Shown piece by piece: positions 56,838 through 64,000 of a stretch of 64,000 bases of DNA; within the stretch, counting starts at the first letter, position 1, and the number at the start of each line of letters is the position of its first letter. The notes under the pieces were generated by a model. It saw only the letters and a list, made by a program, of their open reading frames with translations. It was not told the DNA's origin and ran no database searches. Origin of the DNA: Agrypnia vestita. Its lineage: Eukaryota > Arthropoda > Insecta > Trichoptera > Phryganeidae. The translations under genes were made by a program, and so were the position numbers. Where the stretch lies: NCBI GenBank assembly GCA_016648135.1, contig JADDOH010023699.1:1-64000 (forward strand), written 5' to 3'.

Positions 56838-57340
56838 CAGGGTGTCTCATAGCCAGTAGCAGAAACTTTACAAGGCCTTGATAATGAGTCGAAAATGTTC
56901 AAGAAACTATGACCTAATGTCAATAGTTGTGGAGATATGCAATGTCAAAGTCTGCATTTTTTTTCGATATTTCTGATTTTTTTAAATAAAGTTGAACTAT
57001 CGTAACAGTTACTTATATCAATTATGAAAAATTCATTCACTTCAATACAACTCAAATTACATGAAAAAAACCTTTTAAAAATATTTTTTCAATTTTTCTA
57101 AGGTTTTTATCATTTTATTTAAGTTATATTAAAGTGAATGAATTTTGCATAATCGACATGATAGTTTAACATTTTACAAAAAATATTTTAGGAATATTGA
57201 AAAAAATTATGCAAACTTTGATGATGATGGTATCTACATCTCCAAAATTATTGATATTAGTTCATGGTTGCTTGAATATTTTTGACTCATTAGGCAGGAA
57301 TCTACCTGTAAAGTTTTTGCTACTAGCTATGAGACACCTG
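56838..57340. mobile_element. Palindromic MITE (foldback family 1, copy 5)
   Basis: The best preserved copy: CAGGGTGTCTCATAGC at the left, GCTATGAGACACCTG at the right, TATA on both flanks, and internal mirror symmetry. Confidence 0.8.
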
Positions 57341-57485
57341 TATAATGTAGATAATAATATAGTTAAGATGATTTTTTTACTTTGAGAGAAGTTTAAAAAT
57401 GTAGGTATATAATTTTTCGGATCGTCATCTATGATCCGACACTTCGAATGTCAACTTGTATCTATACAAATAGTGAAGAATTTTT

Positions 57486-57870
57486 ATACTATATATTAAA
57501 CCCTTCACATAAACTTCTCCGCTGGTCTTGATTTCTTGTCAAAAATCTTGGATGTGAAAATCAACACACTTCCCGTCATCCAATCGAGCTGAAATTTTGC
57601 ACATCGACTTGATGTCGATGATAAAGCATTTTTATTTTTACATACTTTTGCGATCACCCTTCCACACGCGCAGACAACAAATGAAAATTTGTCTCAGATA
57701 TTCGTGCAAGTACCTTCTTTATGATAATATTCTAAAATTATTCAAAACATTCTACAAAACAATAAAAAAAATGTAAAAAATTATAAAAGTGTGACTTCGG
57801 ATTGCGACATCGCATGTAAAGGATTTATAATGAAAACAATGTGTTTATGGGTTAATTTTTATATGCTTAA
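57486..57870. mobile_element. MITE family 2, copy 3, decayed
   Basis: The interior block CATCCAATCGAGCTGAAATT and following GATGATAAAG match the family; the ends are eroded. Confidence 0.5.
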
Positions 57871-57879
57871 AATCAATGT

Positions 57880-58475
57880 TTTATACATAAATTGAATTTA
57901 ATTTGATGAATATGTACACCTGATGAACATTACTACTATGTAACTTAAAAATACAGTGTTATTTTAGCTTACACTTGTCTGTCAGCCACATCAATATTAT
58001 ATACCCACAGTTTAACCAACAATCGCTTTAAAATTTATAAGAAAAACGTAAAAAATGCTGAAAAAATCACCAGTGGATGCTGTAATATAAAAATATGTAT
58101 TTATATTATAATGTGTAACATATATAAAAAAAATTAAATAGGTTTATATTAGACATGCCAAAATAATAATAAATAAAATTGTTAAATATTTTTTAATATG
58201 TACAGTACATACGTATGCATATGTCATATTAACTTACGTATATATGCATATGTTAATCACACGTGTAGTTTGTGGTAAATAGTCGGACAATATTGAATAA
58301 GTTGAACCCTCCAATGTCCTTATCATTGAATTAATGTTTTGTTATTGTAAGTGAGCGTGGACAAGTATTTGTGTCATATTGTCTAATGCGATAATGCTCA
58401 ATTCGGACGAATGCGATACGACATGTTAATTGGATGCTCGCGTCGGTGTCAGGGCTCGCGAACCGATGTCAGTCG
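57880..58475. other. Unassigned AT-rich DNA
   Basis: No gene recognised. Confidence 0.4.
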
Positions 58476-58479
58476 AACG

Positions 58480-58970
58480 GCACTAAATGTTCTGGAATGG
58501 CATTATGCCGAATCGGATCCTCCGTACACTTGCTAATGGATAGCATCGGAGAAATAAATGGAAATGCGGTCACTAAGATGCTTGTGTGGAAAATCTTTGA
58601 TCGATAGGTGAAGAATGAACAAATTAGAAGCGAATGTAATAATATAATGTGGTAGACAGAATGAAGAAAAGAGTGCTGAGATGGTTTGGTCATCGCATGA
58701 CCAAACCAAAGGATGGTTAAGAAAATATATGAGGCGAGTGTTGAAGACAACAGGAATAGAAGGCGTCCGCAAAAGACCTGGCACCATCAGATACTACAAG
58801 TATTTGAGGACGGCCCTATTAAAATCATCAACAACCGTAGAACTTATATGAAAAGATGTATAAATGTAGCCGAAGCAAAAGTGGTGTGCTAAGATAGAAG
58901 AATATGGTATTCTATGCTCTCTGCCTACCTTTTCGGGGAAACGGATTGATGGTAATTTAGTTAGTTAAAA
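58480..58970 (+). pseudogene. Non-LTR 3' end, GTTAG-tail family, copy 3
   Basis: Decayed frames match 39985-40445: LRWFGH-like at 58675, RRRPQKTWHHQ-like near 58765, NNRRTYMKRCINVAEAKVVC-like near 58830 and the AYLFGETD-like end. The tail is TTAGTTAGTT. Confidence 0.7.
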
Positions 58971-58974
58971 TAAA

Positions 58975-59265
58975 AATCATAATAGCCGATTCCACTCGCA
59001 GCACGCAGTACCGCTCCAGCCATCCATTTCTTCCAGACTACATTTCTCTCCAGCAGGCACAGGATTTTCCTGGCGAACCAGGATACTGCCTACTGGATTA
59101 TCCTGGTGAAGTACTGGAGACTAGACTTCAGAAACAGACTCGCTCGTGCCACCTTCTGGCTATAAATTGAATTACAAATATGTTTATAGCACAGAGTATG
59201 AAATTGTGCCATTTAATTAGGCGACAGGATTAGGTCACAACGGAAAATGTAGCATATAGAAAAAT
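58975..59265. other. Unassigned unique sequence
   Basis: A somewhat GC-richer patch with CCAGG repeats, no open frame of note. Confidence 0.3.
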
Positions 59266-59267
59266 GT

Positions 59268-59442
59268 AGAAAATAGTCTTGTGGTTAGGAATTTCGCCTC
59301 GTGATCCAAAAGTCACGGGTTCGAACCTCACTCCAGACTAGCAAGTTAGTCCTGTTTTCATAGCACAAGCGTTTAGCTTAGTTTGAAAATAGTAAGAATA
59401 TTGATGTCATACGTAATTCCGTGTTCGCATCTCTTTTTTTAA
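59268..59442 (+). mobile_element. tRNA-derived SINE, copy 3
   Basis: Plus-strand head AGTCTTGTGGTTAGGAATTT, B box GGTTCGAACC at 59318-59327, then the family tail ending CGTGTTCGCATCTC and a T run. Closest in sequence to 38115. Confidence 0.75.
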
Positions 59443-59744
59443 TTATTTTTTTTAAAATGTTCCCTCTAGCGTCCATTTAAGACTAATTTTCGTAGTGCAG
59501 TTAAAGTGTGCATTCTTGCTTTTTTAATCATCTAGTAAATAAAACGTCATGACGTTCTATTTTATAATTTTTTTAAATGACGTTCCAAACTGAGTCTTTT
59601 CAAATAAAAACATATTTTTGTAATAAAGCGAAAGTTATTATTTTAATTATTTTTTATAATTAATATTGTTATTGATCCTGATAGATCGTCCTCGAGTGAC
59701 GCCACTCGATTGATCGTCCTCGAGTGACGACGTCCTCAATTGCA

Positions 59745-59800
59745 CGCAACGATCCATGAAGAGATCCGTTCTTGGCGTAAGCCTAATAAATTAGAAATTA
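59745..59800 (+). pseudogene. RTE-like fragment (short)
   Basis: It reads CTQRSMKRSVLGVSL, the block also present at 45175 (CTQRSMERSMLGVSL). Confidence 0.6.
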
Positions 59801-59969
59801 TGAAATTACGCTCAGAACTATTGCCTGCCCAACATAACTTGGCGTGCGGCAAGATTAAACTAAAACCCGCCCCACCCGCACCCGGCGGTAACCCCTCGCC
59901 TTGTAATTCAGTACAATTTTGTATTTGCTCGGGAGCTGTGACATCTTGATTACCAATATACACTGAATT

Positions 59970-60150
59970 TATTTTATTTTTTTATTTTATTTATTTAATA
60001 TTAAAACTACATTTAAATCACAATAATACATTTGTCTATTACAATCTACTTAGATATATTTTATTTTATTGCTTTGCCTCTCCAAAAATGAGACTTGCTC
60101 ATGTGCTTGGTGAGGGGCTTACACTTTATTAGTTTATTTTGTATTTGGCT
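59970..60150 (-). mobile_element. Non-LTR 3' UTR and tail (minus strand)
   Basis: (TTTAT)n tail followed by CTCCAAAAATGAGAC, the same 3' UTR hairpin-like block as at 31430. No coding part is left. Confidence 0.55.
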
Positions 60151-60167
60151 TATTTGTTCCTTAGCTA

Positions 60168-60265
60168 TATGTCTTGTTATGCATTGTCAATTGCTATATG
60201 TCTTGTTAGCTATATGTCATTGCTATATGTCTTGTTAGCTATATGTCTTGTTATGCATTGTCAAA
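60168..60265. repeat. Short minisatellite (GCTATATGTCTTGTTA)n
   Basis: Five or so imperfect units, two of them extended by TGCATTGTCAA. Confidence 0.75.
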
Positions 60266-60299
60266 TTGTATCGATCTAAAGTGTTATGTCCAAATCAAC

Positions 60300-60460
60300 T
60301 AAAACAGTCCGGGGTGGTGCAAGAACAATTGCCTATGAAGTATAAAAGTTTTACGAAGCTGAAAAAGCAAATAATGGACCGATATTACCGTCTGACAGTT
60401 TGACAGATAGAGCGGCCGCCGTGGAGCGCGCTGTTACCCGACCAAATTTATATTGAAGGC
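60300..60460 (+). pseudogene. Possible DNA-transposase N-terminal HTH remnant
   Basis: One frame reads RTIAYEV, a stop, then KFYEAEKANNGPILPSDSL and TDRAAAVERAVT. This resembles the KFFE-E---P---ERAAAATGVS N-terminus found in insect DDE transposon proteins. Short and broken; the call is tentative. Confidence 0.3.
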
Positions 60461-60574
60461 TCTGACACTGGTCACCGGACATTCAGTACATTATGTATTC
60501 TGTAATAAATTTACAACCTGGCAACTTCTGTTTCGCGACAGGGGCGCTCTCCTTCACACGCCAAGTTATAGTGG

Positions 60575-60832
60575 TAGCACTCTAGAGTAGTGGATGGCAA
60601 TGGGTAGGGCATTTCGCAAGGCAGGATGCTACATGATGGACTGAAGTGGAGATAGTAAAAGATACGTTAAAAGACATTAAGTAAGACATTAAAAGAGATG
60701 GACCGGCGATATAGCCGCTGTGGGGGAAGAAACGATTACAAATAGCAACCAATAATGAAGGATGGAAGGATATGTAAGAGGCCAATATCCAGCAGTGGAG
60801 AGATGAAGGCTGAAGAAGAAGAAGGGGAAGTA
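60575..60832 (+). pseudogene. RTE-like retrotransposon 3' end
   Basis: Decayed plus-strand frames (WQWVGHFARQD-like, DIAAVGEET) end in AGGCTGAAGAAGAAG, the same tail as 44535-45540. Confidence 0.6.
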
Positions 60833-60839
60833 TGACCAG

Positions 60840-61285
60840 CGTAAGCGAAACGCATTGGAATCAACCGTAGACTGTGTACCAAACAATTTACATTTTGATT
60901 TTAGTAGTTTATACAAACTTTATTTTTTGGATTGTAGCGGTTTTGTTTCATTACCCCTTTTATATCAATACTGGCATAAAAGATTGATAATTTTTGTTTT
61001 CCCACGAAAAGGTTTGACATCTCTGTCTCGCTTGAAGCTAGATAGCAATAAAATAACCAATCACACCTTTGAACTACTTATCTCCATACGATTCACAGAA
61101 TGCTGTCAGTATTGTCATGTCCGTGGTGTGTGTGCGTCCACGTCCGTGAAAAGACCAACAAATGAAGAATATTAATTGTTCAGTTTAAATTAATAGGTCT
61201 TGAATGGAATAATCTTCATTCATAATTAAGATTTAAGATTTGAAAACGCTTCGATTTAAAATTTGGAAAACGGATTGATTTCACA
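60840..61285. other. Sequence upstream of GST exon 1b
   Basis: No clear core promoter. It would hold the 5' UTR and promoter if exon 1b is a separate first exon. The short frame 60855-61175 has no motif. Confidence 0.3.
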
Positions 61286-61424
61286 ATGGCTTTCTGCAAA
61301 TTGACGTATTTTAATATTCGCGCGTTGGGCGAGCCAATCAGGATGCTTCTGTCGTATATGAAGATACCATTTGAAGAAGTGAGGATCGAGAGGTTCGGAG
61401 CTGAATGGCCTCACATGAAGACAA
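61286..61424 (+). CDS. Glutathione S-transferase Sigma class, first coding exon (1b)
   Basis: It encodes 46 residues plus one base, the same 139 nt length as exon 1a. It starts MAFCKLTYFNIRALGEPIR and ends ERFGAEWPHMKT, followed by donor GTGAGA at 61425, phase 1. Joined to the exon at 63698 it gives a Sigma-type sequence across the junction (MKT-K-VPMGQLPIL). The active-site Tyr of KLTYF is present. It differs from exon 1a mainly in the helix-1/strand-2 region near the glutathione site. Confidence 0.9.
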
Positions 61425-62404
61425 GTGAGAGAAGAAAAATGTTTATATAGTGGGCTCAATACTTAAATAAGGTAACTTCATAGACCACCAAAATAAATAG
61501 ATAGACTCGGCAGCTGGTTTCAACTTTCAACAGTTTGACTTATTTAAAAAAAAATACTGCGAGCTCATAAATTTATAAAATTTCTTAGTAAATAAGTTGC
61601 GCTTTATAATATGTTTTTACTTGAAGATATAAAATTTTAATTAAAAAAACAACGTGTATTGGAAGAAATAACTACGTTTTATTTACTAGGTGGTTTAATT
61701 ATGTAAAAATATTTATTTTAACTGCATTATAAAGGTGTCTTTAATATACGTAGGGGGACTTAATACTAAAACTAATTTATGCATGCTATATATTATAAGC
61801 AAATCATTAATCATTTTTTAAAATAGGCAACGAGAATAATGAATGAAGATTAAATGCTGTGTGATATGTATTCATTTTTTTTTCATTGGATGAAAAATTT
61901 TAACTCTGTTATCTATTCCATTTTATTAATTCATCTCATTAATATAATGCTACACACAACTTAAATTTGAAAAATAAAAGTATGGATAAGTGAGGAGAAG
62001 GTCTTTAATAAGCGAGAAAACTTTAAATGTAACTATCTCAAAATATCACTTTTTCAGTCATCTAATTATTGTATTGAGCCCACGATATATTTGCTTATGG
62101 AACATTTACGATTAAATAATAATTCATCGTTTTATGTATTTATTAGTTAGTAGGTAGGTACATAGATCTTACATTTTTCAAATGGTCGGTGTTTTGATGT
62201 CCTCAGATGGATGCATTGCTAGTTAATTAAAGCTTAAAACTTTAAAAAAAAGCAAAATATTGGAATAAATTACAAGGGTAAAAATATTCGACATAAATGT
62301 TCGAATTAGGCACCTATTGTAAATTGATTAGTAAGGAGAAAGACAATTTCTTAACATTTAGCATGTTGAACGCTGACTGAATTAAATGTACAGAACAAAT
62401 GTCC

Positions 62405-62495
62405 TTGTTTGAAATATGGCTCCAAACGAGATTCAAACCCGGTCTCTTCTATTTCTAAGTGTAACTCATTACGCCATAGTGATCTACAGATTATC
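62405..62495 (-). mobile_element. Possible decayed tRNA-related sequence
   Basis: The minus strand has CTATGGCGTAATGAGTTACA and a B-box-like GGGTTTGAATC. It may be a SINE head or a tRNA pseudogene. Confidence 0.35.
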
Positions 62496-62699
62496 ATCTG
62501 ATTTTGATTATATTATTATTGTTTTTTAGTGAGATATCTTATTTTGCACTAGATGCAATAAGTTTTTTAATTGAAATGTTTCTCAAATACCTTTGAACAG
62601 GACCAGAAATGTATCTTATTTTCTTCGTTCCTACTAAAAAATAATGTGTTAAAAAACTAAAAATAATTTTAGAAAACCAAGTTTAGATTTTGATGAAGG

Positions 62700-62885
62700 A
62701 CTTGCAGACATAACGATACAGTCACAATACTAACGAGCAGTTGGTCTAGTCGTTAAGATGGTCTAGTGGTTGATGGCTTGAGGTAATTCATTCATGACGA
62801 GTTTCCATAGTTTAGCCCAATTTGAAATTGGTAAAAATCTTGATGTGACCCGATTGACGTATTCGCGTATCTAATCAATAACATA
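62700..62885 (+). mobile_element. Decayed tRNA-derived SINE, copy 4
   Basis: The head GTTGGTCTAGTCGTTAAGAT and the tail (TTGGTAAAAATCTTGATGTG, CGTATTCGCGTATCT) match the family loosely; the B box is lost. Confidence 0.5.
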
Positions 62886-62930
62886 AACAATAAAAATAAA
62901 TTTAATGTAATAAATTAAAAAAATAATATC

Positions 62931-63280
62931 AAATATTACACAATAAACATTTTCCCAGGAAACCACACATAAGAATACACATTCAGAACGTAAACCCACT
63001 AACTTTCTAGGCTATCATTTACCTATTAACAGAAGTGACCAACAATCCAATATGCTCGCGTGTGTTCAGATTCAACAGATTTTATTTCCATATTCCATAC
63101 GCAACAAATATTACACAATAAACATTTTCCCAGGAAACCACACATAAGAATACACATACAGAACGTAAACCCACTAACTTTCTAGGCTATCATTTACCTA
63201 TTAACAGAAGTGACCAACAATCCAATATGCTCGTGTGTGTTCAGATTCAACAGATTTTATTTCCATATTCCATACGCAAC
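62931..63280. repeat. 175-bp tandem duplication in the GST intron
   Basis: Units 62931-63105 and 63106-63280 differ at only a few positions (CACATTCAG/CACATACAG, GCTCGCG/GCTCGTG). They abut a family B PLE remnant. Confidence 0.9.
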
Positions 63281-63410
63281 ACATCAGTCCTGTTGAAGGA
63301 CCTAGAAATGGAATCCAAAACGTCGGCCAGCGAGGTCGGATATACATGACATAATATCCCATAAAACTATACGCAGAGGATTCTGAACGGTCGTGAAACC
63401 CGGAGATTAT
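63281..63410 (+). mobile_element. PLE terminal-repeat remnant, family B copy 4, decayed hammerhead
   Basis: CTGTTGA (63290), AGGACC hairpin with GGAATCC, AAAAC, GTC, GGCC. A6 and G12 are mutated. The flank ATATCCCATAAAACTATACG matches the family B arms. It lies about 280 bp before GST exon 2, same strand. Confidence 0.65.
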
Positions 63411-63697
63411 TTTTATTTACGTTTGCCATAATCCTTAAAGATCACAAAACTTTTCATAAATCTTTGAATAATTGTTTTTAAAAAAAAAAACTAAAATGAA
63501 AGATCCAGGCGTACAGTGAGGTTTTCATGCAGTTATATAATATTTTAGAGCCCTAAAAATTCGTCAATTAAACCAAGCTTTTAAACTCTGAATCCCCAAA
63601 AATTAAAAGGGGGCTTAAAATAAATGCAAACAGAGAAAAAGTAGGCTAGATTAATTTATTTTTCAGATTCAACTATTTAAAATTTTAACAATTTCAG

Positions 63698-63865
63698 AGG
63701 TCCCCATGGGTCAACTACCTATTCTGGAAATAGACGGGATGGTCATCCACCAGAGCAGGGCCATCTGCAGGTACCTGGCTAAGAAATGTAAGCTGGATGG
63801 AGACAATGACAAGGAAGCACTTCAAATAGACATTGCAGCCGACGTTCTGTACGACTTCATGATGA
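63698..63865 (+). CDS. Glutathione S-transferase Sigma class, second coding exon
   Basis: Acceptor ATTTCAG ends at 63697 and donor GTAAGT starts at 63866. The 168-nt exon enters in phase 1 (A from exon 1 plus AG makes Lys) and leaves in phase 1. It encodes VPMGQLPILEIDG, which holds the cis-Pro of the thioredoxin fold, then IHQSRAICRYLAKK with the Gln-Ser glutathione-binding pair, and the beginning of the helical C-terminal domain (EALQIDIAADVLYDFMM). The remaining C-terminal exons lie beyond the window. Both exons 1a and 1b are phase-compatible with it. Confidence 0.92.
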
Positions 63866-64000
63866 GTAAGTGTACTGTTATACAATCGTTAACCTTCGCG
63901 AGAATCTTTTCTGATCCATGTTTTTTATTAATATAGCGCACGGTGAAAGAAAATCAGTGTTCCGCCTTCTAAATAAATTAAACTCCAGAGTCCATAACTA

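Noticed and set aside
61256..61459. Minus-strand 67-residue frame
   Set aside because: Antisense shadow of GST exon 1b.

Overview
This window is nuclear DNA from an insect or close arthropod relative. The evidence is (TTAGG)n-like arrays, the insect telomere unit, near 3.2-3.5 kb; a tandem array of eukaryotic initiator tRNA-Met genes with Pol III T-run terminators; spliced exons of a Sigma-class glutathione S-transferase; cecropia-type mariner elements close to vertebrate Hsmar1/SETMAR; and a dense load of non-LTR retrotransposons, Penelope-like elements (PLEs), SINEs and foldback MITEs. The DNA is AT-rich and most of it is decayed mobile DNA. The species cannot be named from sequence alone.

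Layout. 0-3.5 kb: a non-LTR retrotransposon whose 5' part is inverted relative to its 3' part (twin-priming pattern), then RTE-like 3' ends embedded in TTAGG-like repeats. 4-7.5 kb: a palindromic MITE and unassigned DNA. 8.1-9.3 kb: twelve tandem initiator tRNA-Met genes or pseudogenes on a 100-bp unit. 9.5-10.8 kb: a PLE remnant with a hammerhead-ribozyme-like motif, split by a pyrimidine-rich tandem repeat. 12.3-15.2 kb: two mariner copies, one missing the first catalytic aspartate. 20.5-24 kb: a less repetitive, GC-richer stretch with a candidate coding exon and a candidate minus-strand promoter. 24-60 kb: a mosaic of TE fragments, including one nearly intact reverse-transcriptase ORF (42.2-43.5 kb) with a near-identical 5'-truncated copy at 54.4-55.3 kb. 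52.9-64 kb: the GST locus. Two homologous 139-nt first coding exons, at 52931 and 61286, both end in phase 1 and are compatible with a single second exon at 63698. The gene continues past the window.

Main finding. At least a dozen short motifs share one architecture: CTGANGA (or a decayed form), a hairpin, GAAAC, then a short self-complementary sequence (ACCGGT, ACGT, ACATGT or ACTATAGT) and a flanking stem. This is the type I hammerhead ribozyme layout with a palindromic stem III, as expected of dimer-forming ribozymes in PLE terminal repeats. One pair at 28.1-28.6 kb lies in the inverted terminal repeats of an element whose interior encodes a PLE GIY-YIG endonuclease C-terminus, which ties the motif to its carrier. 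The copies fall into about five families, often in inverted pairs. One family has a consistently non-canonical core.

Most remaining open frames are chance ORFs or antisense shadows. Stretches with nothing recognisable are listed as such.
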